From assembly GCA_003139095.1 (NCBI GenBank), contig PLHW01000041.1, positions 62,261 through 126,260 of the forward strand: a stretch of 64,000 nucleotides of DNA, in the 5' to 3' direction. Both the position numbers and the translations under genes were made by a program. Under the pieces are notes generated by a model that searched no databases, had not been told where the DNA came from, and saw nothing but the letters and a program-made list of their open reading frames with translations. Of the stretch, positions 27,715-35,856 are shown one piece after another (positions within the stretch are counted from its first letter, which is position 1; each line of letters starts with the position of its first letter). The DNA is from Acidobacteriaceae bacterium. Lineage in GTDB: Bacteria > Acidobacteriota > Terriglobia > Terriglobales > Acidobacteriaceae.

Positions 27715-29067
27715 ATTAACGGCTCGGCGTGCCAGGCCAAGCGCTTCAGCCCAGAATGATACCGACGAATGCGCCAGTTCCACCACCTCGCGCACTGCGT
27801 CCACAAATTCCCGGATTTGCTCTTCCGTCACTACCAGCGGCGGCGCGGCCTTGAGCACCATAAAGTTATTTCCGCAAATCTGCGTCAGGATTCCATGGTC
27901 GCGGAACAGCCGCATCACGACGATCTGCCCGAACATCGCCGGATGAATTTTCATGAACGCTTCAAACGCGATCCGCAGCCGCAACTGGTGCGGCGCGCGG
28001 AACTCGATTCCTGACAGCAAGCCCTCGCCTCGAACCGCCTTCACCATCTCGTATCCTGCCAGTTCGTCGGAAAGCATCTGCCGCAACTGCTCTCCTGCGC
28101 CGGTGGCGCGCACTCCCAGCCGTTCGGACTCCAGCACATCGAGCGTCGCCAATCCCGCCCGCATGGCTAGGCCGTTCTCGCTGTACGTTGAGGTATGAAT
28201 GATCGCGCGTTTGAGCGAGCTGTACACCGAGGAATAAATCTCATTGGTCATGATCACGGCACTCACCGGAACCAGCCCGCCGCTGAGCGCCTTGGCAAGA
28301 ACGACCATGTCAGGCTGAACGTCGTAGAGGTGCGAGGCGAGGAATGGTCCGGTGCGATGCAGCCCCGTTTGAACTTCGTCAAGAACCAGGAGCGTGCCGT
28401 AGCGCGCGCACAGAGATTGCACGCTTCGCCAATAGTCCGCCGCCGGCAACTTGATTCCGCCCTCGGCCTGAATGGGTTCGCATATAAATGCCGCGAATTT
28501 TCGCGTCGCGAGCTGCTGCTCCAGCGCGGCGAGATCGTTAAAAGGCACCGCCACAGTGTCAGCCAGCAGCGGCCCAAAATTTCCGCGCCAGAATGGATCG
28601 TCCATCAATGACAGCGCGCCGCAGGTCAATCCGTGGAATGCGGATTTGGCATAGAGCATGCCATTGCGGCCGGTGCGTGCGCGAGAGAACTTGATGGCCG
28701 CTTCGACGCCCTCGCTGCCAGAACTGGCAAAGAACACCTTGGATAGATTGCCGCCCGCTGCCTTGCAAAGGCGTTCGGCCAACTCACCGGCCAACTTCGG
28801 AACATGCGACTGGATCATCGCCGGGCCGCACGATTCCAGTTCCTCGCCGAGCGCCGCAATGACTGCGGGATGATTGTGCCCGATGTTGTGCACGCAATAG
28901 CCGGAGAGAAAGTCGAGAATTCGCCGGCCATCGGAGGTGAAAAGTTCGCTGCCTACACACCGTTCATACTCGACGTTCATTTCCAGCAGGTCCAGAAGCC
29001 GTACCCACTGCGGGTTTACATGGGTGGAGTACGACGATGCGCCGGTTTCAACCGCGGTCAGAGTCAT
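27709..29067 (-). CDS. Class III PLP-dependent aminotransferase
   Basis: A 452-residue omega-aminotransferase (acetylornithine/ornithine/GABA type). Motifs: SSGSEGVEAAIKFSR (phosphate cup), YAKSAFHG, CEPIQAEGG, DEVQTGLHRTG, and the PLP lysine K259 in VLAKALSGG. The start is the ATG at 29067 with AAGGAAG six bases before. Position upstream of a type III PKS on the same strand suggests it either supplies an amino or aldehyde building block or aminates the product (inference). A lysine- or putrescine-type substrate would also fit the family. Confidence 0.88.
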   Translation of the reverse strand: MTLTAVETGASSYSTHVNPQWVRLLDLLEMNVEYERCVGSELFTSDGRRILDFLSGYCVHNIGHNHPAVIAALGEELESCGPAMIQSHVPKLAGELAERLCKAAGGNLSKVFFASSGSEGVEAAIKFSRARTGRNGMLYAKSAFHGLTCGALSLMDDPFWRGNFGPLLADTVAVPFNDLAALEQQLATRKFAAFICEPIQAEGGIKLPAADYWRSVQSLCARYGTLLVLDEVQTGLHRTGPFLASHLYDVQPDMVVLAKALSGGLVPVSAVIMTNEIYSSVYSSLKRAIIHTSTYSENGLAMRAGLATLDVLESERLGVRATGAGEQLRQMLSDELAGYEMVKAVRGEGLLSGIEFRAPHQLRLRIAFEAFMKIHPAMFGQIVVMRLFRDHGILTQICGNNFMVLKAAPPLVVTEEQIREFVDAVREVVELAHSSVSFWAEALGLARRAVNL

Positions 29068-29137
29068 TAGTGCTTCCTTGTAAAACGAATATCCGAGCAA
29101 CGGCACCGGCGCTGGGCGCCGCAAGAGATGTGGTTTT

Positions 29138-29160
29138 AATCTCGGATGCGCGCGCTAAAG
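29138..29160 (-). promoter_or_regulatory. Shared motif upstream of the aminotransferase
   Basis: Second copy of the 27694 motif, here with an extra GC (GATGCGCGCGC). It lies about 72 bp before the aminotransferase start. Candidate operator linking it to the PKS. Confidence 0.4.
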
Positions 29161-29330
29161 CATTTCGTTGCCTGCCAACTGGCCGGAAGGCAGCGGATCG
29201 CGAAATATGGCGAACTCTCCGGCCGTCGGACGTGTGACCATTGCCGCCACCATTACAATCATCGCTCACGCTTTGTGCATCACATCCGGCTAAATGCTAA
29301 ATTAATCGAGTCGTAGGAAATGAGGGAAGC

Positions 29331-29903
29331 TTGAAATTTCTGGCAGGCCTGATTCTGGGAATTTTAGTGGTTCCGGCGATTCTCTACATTTATTTCGCGA
29401 GTGGAATGGCCCCCGTGGCGACGACCGATCCGGACATGCCCTTCGAAACTTATTTCGCGCGCAAAGCACAAAACGTGCGCATCGCAAAAGATATGCCGAA
29501 GAGTGTCCCCATACAGCCGAGCGAGGCGAACTATATGGCCGGCGCCGAACTCTACAAGCAGCATTGCGCGGTTTGTCACGGTCTGCCCGACTCGCAGAAG
29601 ACCGCGATCGCCACTGGAATGTTTCCACATCCGCCGCAACTTTTCCAGGGCAAAGGCGTCACCGATGACGAGCCCGGCGAGACCTATTGGAAAATATTCA
29701 ATGGCTTTCGCCTGACTGGCATGCCCGGCTTCAGTAAGTCGCTCAACCAAACACAGATGTGGCAAATGGCGCTCCTGTTAGCCAATGCCGACAAAATTCC
29801 GCAATCGGTGAAGGCAATACTGAGCGCGCAGCCTTCGGAAACGCCGGCGCCCGCGAACCAGCCCCCGAGCGCGGCCGCCGCGCCGCAAACGCCGCCTCGA
29901 TAA
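29331..29903 (+). CDS. Membrane-anchored monoheme cytochrome c
   Basis: A 190-residue protein with an uncleaved N-terminal helix (residues 3-24), one heme site CAVCH (about residues 81-85), a Met ligand in LTGMPGFS, and a Pro/Ala-rich C-terminal tail. The layout matches small anchored c-type electron carriers. The start is TTG at 29331 after TGAGGGAA; an in-frame ATG lies only at Met26, inside the mature part. It is divergent from the aminotransferase-PKS run. Confidence 0.82.
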   Translation: MKFLAGLILGILVVPAILYIYFASGMAPVATTDPDMPFETYFARKAQNVRIAKDMPKSVPIQPSEANYMAGAELYKQHCAVCHGLPDSQKTAIATGMFPHPPQLFQGKGVTDDEPGETYWKIFNGFRLTGMPGFSKSLNQTQMWQMALLLANADKIPQSVKAILSAQPSETPAPANQPPSAAAAPQTPPR

Positions 29904-29959
29904 CTGTCTGACTCCGCGAATTCGCAGACAACCACCGCGCGCGGCGTTATCGTAGGAGC

Positions 29960-30496
29960 ATGGCATTCGCGCGCCCCAGAAAGCTCTTCACCGAGGCCGA
30001 GCTGTATGAGTACGCCATCGGCGCGCTGGCTCGGCGCAGCCGTTCGGTTGCGGAATTGAAGCGTCTCCTTCGCAATCGCGTCGAAGCCGAAACCGAATTC
30101 GGCAAGACTCTCGTCGAGCTGATCATCGTTCGGCTGAAGGACCAGGGCTATCTCAACGACGCGCGCTACGCCGCTGCATATTCCTCCTACCGTCGCGACA
30201 CGGAAAAGTTCGGACGCATGCGCGTGATCAGCGACCTGAAAACGAAAGGTGTACACAGCCAGGTAATCGAGAAGGCCGTCGCTTCGGTCTATGACGAAGT
30301 GAAGGAAGAAGAACTGGCGCGCGCCTATCTCAAGCGCAAGCGTCTGCAAAAACCGAAAGACCAAAAAGAAACCGCGCGCATCTTCCGGAATCTGATGCGC
30401 GCGGGCTTTGGATCAAAAACAATCTTCACAATTTTAAAAAAATGGGATGTCGACGACGAGACGCTTGGCGCGCTCGAAGAGACCATCCCGGATTGA
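29960..30496 (+). CDS. recX: Regulatory protein RecX
   Basis: A 178-residue all-helical RecX, which binds the RecA filament and limits strand exchange. It shows the three tandem three-helix repeats: AIGALARRSRSVAELKRLL, then LKDQGYLNDARYAAAY, then the Arg/Lys-rich FGRMRVISDLKTKGV. Usually recX follows recA; here it is about 14 kb away. It ends 4 bp from the stop of the convergent FecR gene. Confidence 0.9.
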   Translation: MAFARPRKLFTEAELYEYAIGALARRSRSVAELKRLLRNRVEAETEFGKTLVELIIVRLKDQGYLNDARYAAAYSSYRRDTEKFGRMRVISDLKTKGVHSQVIEKAVASVYDEVKEEELARAYLKRKRLQKPKDQKETARIFRNLMRAGFGSKTIFTILKKWDVDDETLGALEETIPD

Positions 30497-30499
30497 CCA

Positions 30500-32479
30500 C
30501 TACCGCGGCGGCTTCTCCTCCTTCTTGCGCTCCTCATCTTTCTTTTGAGGAGGTGCCTCTTTCTTTGGTGGTGGTGCCGGACGCGCCGCAGGCTCGTTCC
30601 GCTGCGGTGGCGGGGTGGGACGGTTTGCCTCAGGCCGCGGCGGAGCCGGCTTCTGTTCCGCCTTTGGCGGCTCCGGTCGATTCGCCGGTTTGGTCTCCTG
30701 CGGCTGCTCAGCTCGCGCCGGAGGCGGCACTGGACGGTTGTTTTGCTGCGCAGTGGGCGGCCGGAGAGGCGGCGGTGCCTGAGATTTACTCGGCGCCGGC
30801 TGAGTTGCTGGCGCTGCCTTCTGGTTCGCGGCCGGTGCGCCCGGACGATTTCCCGGCGCTCCCGGTGGATGCGCACCAGGCTTCACCACTGCTGTGGCTG
30901 GCCGGGCCGGTGGCGCCTGCTTGATCTGCGGGCGAGCGGCGGGGGTAGCATTCGCGGGACGAATCGCGGCGACTTCCTTCCGCGGCAGCGCCTGTCCTGG
31001 ATTCGCGGCCATCGCCTTCTCACGCGAGGCAAACGAAACCGGCGGAGGAGGAGGCGTCTTCTTGGCTACGATAGCGCGGCTGGCAATGGCGGCCGGTGGC
31101 GCGGCCACGTGATTCGCCGTATTCGCGCGGGCCCCGAGCACGCTGTTGGCGGTAGGCGCAACCGCGGCCCTCGTCGCAACCGGCATCGATGCGATCTCCC
31201 GGGCGTTCACCGCGACCGCGGCTCTCCCGACCGGCTGTGCGCTTACGAAGGCGCGTTGCGGAACCGCTGTCACCGCACCCGCGACGTTCCGGTTCGCGTA
31301 CGTGACATTGGTGATGCTCGTCTCGTTGCGGATGATGGTTGTGTTGTACACATTCGTGATGTTGGTCGTCGTAACGGTTGTGTTGCTGACATTGATGCTC
31401 GAGAAGTATCCGCGGCTTACCCGATACGACGGCACGTACACTTCACGCGGCCCGAGTGGGAACCAGCCAACGTTGCCGCCAAAACCAGCCGGTCCTCCGC
31501 CTATGAAGACCACCAGCGCGGGCGCGTAAACCGGCGCGACTTCTCTCGGCCCGGGAATCCATCCCCATCGTCCGCCCACCGAAACCCAGCGGCCATAGTG
31601 GAATGGCGCATAGCCCCAAGGCGCGTCGTCGACCCAGGTCCATCCCCAGGGATCGACCCACGCCCAATGTCCCTCGTGATAAGGCGCCCAACCGGCGGCA
31701 ACGTGCGGGAACCAGACCGTGCCATAGCCCATCGCGGGTTGCCAGTCGCCACTCGAATCCAGGTCGGCATAGCCCACCATTTCATCGGAGACATAGCGCG
31801 CCGACATCGAGTTCTCGTAACGCTGGTAGCGGTTATAGGCCCAGTTGTCGAAGTCGTCCGGCCCGTAGATATCTTCCGTCTGCGCGTTCAGCTGGTCGGT
31901 GCCTTCGAGCGTGACGCGCTGGCCGCCGTAAATGGTATAGGTCGAGCCGTTGCCGGTGGACGCGCCTTCGCCGTCAAAGACGCTGACCACGGTATAGCTT
32001 CCGTCTGGACTCGCCTCGATGCGGTACCGACCTGCCTCGTTGATGGTGAAGGCCTGGTTGGGCGTATCGATCTCGATGTCATCGTCGCGCCGCATACGGC
32101 GCACTCGCACTTCGATCACGCCTGAACTGAGCTGCACCTGAATCGTATCGTTGTCGAGGTTAAGTAACGAAACTCCCGTGTTACTGCTGAGATCGATGAT
32201 GGTTGTTCCGAGCCCCAGCTCGGCGCGAGAATCTCTATCGGTCCACAGTTGATCGCCCGTGGTCATCGGGCGGTTCAACACGGCATCCACCCAATCGGAT
32301 TCTCCGGCGGGCTGGAAGGAAACGGCTCCTTGCAAATAGCTAAGCCGCGCGACGCGAGTCGGCGGGTCATCCTGGTCAGGTTGATCTTGCGCGGCCAGAC
32401 GCTCGCTGACGGTAATGCTCAGCAGCGCAGCCAGGGAGAAGGCAATGGTCCAACGTCGTAATGCGATAAAAGTTCTCAT
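30500..32479 (-). CDS. Exported FecR-domain / DUF6600 protein with Pro-rich tail
   Basis: A 659-residue exported protein. Signal peptide (1-30, ending RLAAQ), then a FecR-like domain (about 40-180: RVARLSYLQGAVSFQPAG, DSRAELGLGTTIIDLSSNTG, NQAFTINEAGRYRIE). A Trp/Pro-rich DUF6600 region follows (GHWAWVDPWGWTWVDDAPW; WIPGPREVAPVYAP). Next come a Thr/Asn/Val linker and about 200 residues rich in Pro, Ala, Lys and Arg that look disordered and could cross or bind the cell wall. The protein is typical of Acidobacteriota; its function is unknown. The start at 32479 is chosen because the signal peptide begins there. Confidence 0.82.
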   Translation of the reverse strand: MRTFIALRRWTIAFSLAALLSITVSERLAAQDQPDQDDPPTRVARLSYLQGAVSFQPAGESDWVDAVLNRPMTTGDQLWTDRDSRAELGLGTTIIDLSSNTGVSLLNLDNDTIQVQLSSGVIEVRVRRMRRDDDIEIDTPNQAFTINEAGRYRIEASPDGSYTVVSVFDGEGASTGNGSTYTIYGGQRVTLEGTDQLNAQTEDIYGPDDFDNWAYNRYQRYENSMSARYVSDEMVGYADLDSSGDWQPAMGYGTVWFPHVAAGWAPYHEGHWAWVDPWGWTWVDDAPWGYAPFHYGRWVSVGGRWGWIPGPREVAPVYAPALVVFIGGGPAGFGGNVGWFPLGPREVYVPSYRVSRGYFSSINVSNTTVTTTNITNVYNTTIIRNETSITNVTYANRNVAGAVTAVPQRAFVSAQPVGRAAVAVNAREIASMPVATRAAVAPTANSVLGARANTANHVAAPPAAIASRAIVAKKTPPPPPVSFASREKAMAANPGQALPRKEVAAIRPANATPAARPQIKQAPPARPATAVVKPGAHPPGAPGNRPGAPAANQKAAPATQPAPSKSQAPPPLRPPTAQQNNRPVPPPARAEQPQETKPANRPEPPKAEQKPAPPRPEANRPTPPPQRNEPAARPAPPPKKEAPPQKKDEERKKEEKPPR

Positions 32480-33192
32480 AGGGTCATCTCGATTTGATGT
32501 GCGACAAATTGGCGTGAAGGTCCCCTCATTCAACTAAGTTCCAAGTCGGCGGGACCGAATCCGCTCGGAGATACACGAAACCTCGGAGTACACGAAATCA
32601 CGAAATAAAGATAAGAGCAATGTAAAGATGTGTAAAGCGGGAACGAGGATACCTTGTACATGGTTTCTTCGACCCCCCTCTAGGCGGTCTTTAAAACTCA
32701 AAGACTTAGCGCCTTTTTTCGCAATGGTCTTTGATTCTAAAGCACTTACCTGTAAAGTCTTTATAAAACAATAACTTGCATCGTACCTATCCGCTTTGAG
32801 GGCCAGTTCTGTTCTCGCCCGTCTATACTTAGATTTTATTGTTCCGGCGGAAATCGATCTAAGCTCGGCTGCGCCGCCTTGAGCGCCATGGCGCGGTAAG
32901 ATGCAGAAGACATTTGAAATCCCGCCCCTATGCGCCCCACTTTTTCGCGAAGTCGAATTAGTAAACACCCGTCGCGCGATTTTGTTGCGATCTGGCGAGT
33001 TGACTGAACGTTACTTCACACAAGAGTCACTGGGCCACAGAGAAAATCTTGACTTGCAGAACTGAGTCAGGGATTTACCAGCTTCGACTCTTTCTGCGTC
33101 GTGACGCAAAAAACTGCAGTCGAAAAAGCGCACTATCGTCCCTGCACGGCGAACGTTGGAACTCCTTAATCTCGGTACAATGGATGCGACTT
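32480..33192. other. Long intergenic region before osmC
   Basis: About 700 bp without a convincing gene. It contains two CGGAG-(A)TACACGAAA words near 32567-32590, and an AT-rich block at 32690-32770 with TTGATTCTAAAG (32731-32742), as at 13524. A frame on the minus strand at 32534-32968 looks like noise. Confidence 0.5.
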
Positions 33193-33253
33193 GGTTTCGA
33201 TGCATCTCGATTTCAATGCACGTGATTTCGATGCATCCGGTTTCGGTACATGG
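33193..33253. repeat. Four 15-16-bp tandem repeats upstream of osmC
   Basis: Four imperfect direct units, each built on TTTCGATGCATC, at 33193-33208, 33209-33223, 33224-33238 and 33239-33253. The array ends 43 bp before the osmC ATG. Candidate operator array, or a relative of the short tandem repeats elsewhere in the window. Confidence 0.7.
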
Positions 33254-33296
33254 TTTTTGCTCTTACAATTCATTTCGGCAGTCACAGGAGATTCGA

Positions 33297-33719
33297 ATGG
33301 AACGCAAAGCAAGTGCAGTTTGGAAGGGTGGGCTGAAAGACGGCAAGGGAACGATTTCCTCCACCAGCGGAGTTTTGTCGAACACGCCGTATTCGTTCAC
33401 CACGCGGTTTGAAGGCACTCCGGGAACGAACCCGGAAGAACTGATTGCGGCCGCGCATGCCGCGTGTTTTTCGATGGCGCTCTCGGCGCAGCTTGGGGGC
33501 GCGAACCTGGCGCCGGAGAGCATCAGCACATCGGCGACGCTGACGATGGAAAAGCTCGAGGCCGGATGGACGATCACGGCGGTGCATCTGGATGTGGCGG
33601 CGAAGGTCCCGGGCGCGAGCGCGGAGGCGTTCAACAAGGCGGCGCAGGACGCGAAGGCGGGATGCCCGGTGTCGAAGGTGCTAAACGCGAAGATTACGAT
33701 GAACGCTCGCCTGGAGTAG
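33297..33719 (+). CDS. osmC: OsmC-family peroxiredoxin
   Basis: A 140-residue organic-hydroperoxide reductase. The two redox cysteines are C57 in AAHAACFSMAL and C123 in AGCPVSKVLNA. The E. coli OsmC-like start (KASAVWKGGLKDGKGTIS) and NPEELIAAAHA are present. AGGAG lies six bases before the ATG at 33297; the upstream open frame is the repeat region and not coding. The repeat array suggests stress control at the promoter. Confidence 0.92.
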   Translation: MERKASAVWKGGLKDGKGTISSTSGVLSNTPYSFTTRFEGTPGTNPEELIAAAHAACFSMALSAQLGGANLAPESISTSATLTMEKLEAGWTITAVHLDVAAKVPGASAEAFNKAAQDAKAGCPVSKVLNAKITMNARLE

Positions 33720-33772
33720 CGCAGAACTGGAGTAGCGCAGAATAAGAACTGATCGATTGGCAGCCGCGCCCA

Positions 33773-34000
33773 TCAGCTGTGCTTGCGCAGGATTTCGCGC
33801 AGCTTGTTATTGATGCCGACCGCATCCTGCGAGGCTTGGTCGATCAGCTTCACCCAGCGCCGCGAGTGCTCGGGCGGCCCGGCCTGCGAAATCAGGTAGG
33901 TGGCTTGCACGATCGTCTCCAGAGCGTTGCTGAGATCGTGCGCCAGCGCGCGCAGCTCGGGAAGAATCTCGGCGGGAATCTTTTCTTCGCGGTTGGCCAT
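33773..34000 (-). CDS. Small H-box protein resembling a histidine-kinase dimerisation domain
   Basis: A 75-residue protein starting MANREEKIPAEILPELRALAHDLSNALE. The ALAHDLSNALETI stretch resembles the HisKA H-box (H-D/E-L-x-N), and the rest could form the second helix of a helical hairpin. There is no ATPase domain, so it could be a phosphotransfer or adaptor protein. The ATG at 34000 is preferred; the longer frame runs over the tRNA promoter region. Confidence 0.55.
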   Translation of the reverse strand: MANREEKIPAEILPELRALAHDLSNALETIVQATYLISQAGPPEHSRRWVKLIDQASQDAVGINNKLREILRKHS

Positions 34001-34091
34001 TTGGTCGTTGGGCGATCGTTGTTGGGCGGTCGCGGGCGCCGGCCGCGGGACTCCACGCAATTGAGCGGGCCCGCCATGCGCCCGGCGTTCG

Positions 34092-34120
34092 TTGACAGGC
34101 GGGCGGCGCACAGTAGATAT
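34092..34120 (+). promoter_or_regulatory. Promoter of the tRNA-Leu gene
   Basis: TTGACA at 34092-34097 and TAGATA at 34114-34119 with a 16-bp spacer; transcription would begin near 34127, about 35 bp before the mature tRNA. Confidence 0.55.
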
Positions 34121-34160
34121 TAGATGTGGTCCTCGTAAAAAAGGCCTGCCGATTTCTTTT

Positions 34161-34247
34161 GCGGATATGGCGGAACTGGCAGACGCGCTAGGTTCAGGTC
34201 CTAGTGATCGCAAGGTCGTGGAGGTTCGAGTCCTCTTATCCGCACCA
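34161..34247 (+). tRNA. tRNA-Leu (anticodon CAG)
   Basis: An 87-nt class II tRNA. The acceptor GCGGATA pairs with TATCCGC; the D-arm contains GGCGGAACTGGCAGACGC; the anticodon stem CTAGG/CCTAG encloses TTCAGGT, giving CAG. It has a long variable arm (TGATCGCAAGGTCGT), and the T-arm loop is GGTTCGAGTCC. Discriminator A and an encoded CCA close the gene. It reads CUG leucine codons, among the commonest here. Confidence 0.95.
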
Positions 34248-34251
34248 AAAG

Positions 34252-34420
34252 CAGTTGCCAGTTGCCAGCTCCCAGTTGCCAGTGGAAACCAGCCTCTCTC
34301 GCCGAGACCCCGAAGACTTGTTTACCTCACATTTTCAGGACGCTCGCGCGTACGTACACAAGGATTCGTAGTGGGTTTTGATTGAGTGCCAGAATTTTGG
34401 CCGGGTTTCCACTGGCAACT
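34252..34420. repeat. 7-bp tandem repeat with distant inverted arm, after tRNA-Leu
   Basis: Five 7-bp units of the CAGTTGC type at 34252-34286. A 17-bp perfect inverted copy of the last part (34274-34290) lies at 34404-34420, 113 bp away. The arms could pair around the intervening sequence, between the tRNA and the convergent regulator gene. Confidence 0.75.
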
Positions 34421-34431
34421 GGCGACTATTT

Positions 34432-35856
34432 TTACGCGCCGGCTGACAGCCTGTGCGTGCTGCGGGTTTGGGCGATTCCGTACTGGCGGATCTTGTAGAG
34501 CAGCGCTTTGTAGCTGATCTTCAGGATTACAGCGGCTTGCTTCCGGTTCCAGTTGGTCTCTTCGAGAGCGCGCGCGATGGCCTCGGCTTCCGCGCCGTCT
34601 TTGGCGGTACGCGCCAGCGACTTCAATCCCCCCGCTCCGTCCGCGCTTGCGGCCGCGGCTTTTCCATCCACATCGTTCTGCGATCCGCCTCCACCATCGG
34701 GGCGGGGCTGAAGCTCGGACGTGGCGAGATTCTCGTCTCCCAACACCAGGTAGCGCTTGACGAAATTGCTGAGCTCGCGCAAATTACCCGGCCAGGGGTG
34801 GCGCATACAGGCTTCCATCAAGGCGGGGCCAAGCGGCAACGGCGACCGCGCATATGACTCCGACATGCGCGACATGAAATGCTTGAGCAGGATCGGAATT
34901 TCTTCCTTGCGATCGCGCAGTGGCGGCAGCGAAAGCGTGAACGCGTTCAAACGATAGTAAAGATCTTCGCGCAGGCGCTTGGTGGCGAGGGCTTCGGGGA
35001 TATCGATGTTGGTGGCGGCCAGGATGCGCACGTCAACTTTGATAACGTTGCGGCTGCCCAGGCGCGAGAAAGTCTGGTCCTGAAGCACGTGCAGAAGTTT
35101 CGCCTGGAGGAGCGGCGGCATCTCGCCGATTTCGTCGAGCAGGATCGTGCCTTTGTTGCACAGTTCGAACTTGCCGGGCTTCGCGTGATTGGCGCCCGTA
35201 AAGGCTCCCGCTTCGTAACCGAACAACTCGCTTTCCAGCAGGTCGGCCGGCACGGCGGCGCAATTCACTTTAAGAAACGTACGATGCGCACGTGGAGAAA
35301 GCTTATGAATCAGGCGCGCCAGAACTTCCTTGCCGGTGCCGCTTTCGCCGAGCAGCAGCACGGGGATGTCGACATTGGCGACGAGCGCGGCCTGCGAGCG
35401 AATCTTTTTCATCGCCGGGCTGGCGGCAATGAAAAACACGTCGTCGCACAACTCTTCGACCTCGCCGGCATACGATTCGCCCTTGGCGGCGCCGACGCAT
35501 TGACCAATCACGGAATCGAGTTCGGCTTTTTGAAACGGCTTGGTCAGATAATCGATGGCGCCGAGGCGCATCGCCTGCACCACCTTGCGCGTGTCGCTGA
35601 CGCAGGAAAGCATGACCACCCGCAGGCCGGGCCGCATTTGGCGCAATTGTTCGAGCGTTTGCAGACCGTCGATGCCGGGCATGAGCAGGTCAAGCAGCAC
35701 GAGGTCGGGTTGCAATCCTTTTTGAACTTGCTCAAGAGCCTCTTCGCCGCAGGTCGCGGTTTGAACTTTGTGTTCATCCACCTCAAGCAACGTGCGGATG
35801 TAGCGCAGCATGCCCGGTTCGTCGTCGACGAGCAGGATATTGGCGGGTTGGGTCAT
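34432..35856 (-). CDS. NtrC-family response regulator (sigma54 activator)
   Basis: A 474-residue protein with three parts. A receiver domain (1-120) has phosphoacceptor D56 in DLVLLDLLMPG and a Lys in DYLTKPF. A sigma54 AAA+ domain (about 140-380) has GESGTGKE, GAFTGA and GTILLDEIGEM. A Fis-type helix-turn-helix closes it (NWNRKQAAVILKISYKALLYKI). GAFTGA is intact, so it can contact sigma54. The start overlaps the stop of the upstream kinase gene by 4 bp (ATGA). Its C-terminal helix-turn-helix is very like that of the activator at 37666. Confidence 0.95.
   Translation of the reverse strand: MTQPANILLVDDEPGMLRYIRTLLEVDEHKVQTATCGEEALEQVQKGLQPDLVLLDLLMPGIDGLQTLEQLRQMRPGLRVVMLSCVSDTRKVVQAMRLGAIDYLTKPFQKAELDSVIGQCVGAAKGESYAGEVEELCDDVFFIAASPAMKKIRSQAALVANVDIPVLLLGESGTGKEVLARLIHKLSPRAHRTFLKVNCAAVPADLLESELFGYEAGAFTGANHAKPGKFELCNKGTILLDEIGEMPPLLQAKLLHVLQDQTFSRLGSRNVIKVDVRILAATNIDIPEALATKRLREDLYYRLNAFTLSLPPLRDRKEEIPILLKHFMSRMSESYARSPLPLGPALMEACMRHPWPGNLRELSNFVKRYLVLGDENLATSELQPRPDGGGGSQNDVDGKAAAASADGAGGLKSLARTAKDGAEAEAIARALEETNWNRKQAAVILKISYKALLYKIRQYGIAQTRSTHRLSAGA

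Noticed and set aside
30545-32125. A 526-codon plus-strand frame opposite the FecR gene
   Set aside because: Antisense to a well-supported exported protein; Arg-rich translation typical of GC-rich shadows.
32534-32968. A 144-codon minus-strand frame upstream of the FecR gene
   Set aside because: Its composition is patchy, it ends in an AT-rich block and has no motif or ribosome-binding site; it fits chance.
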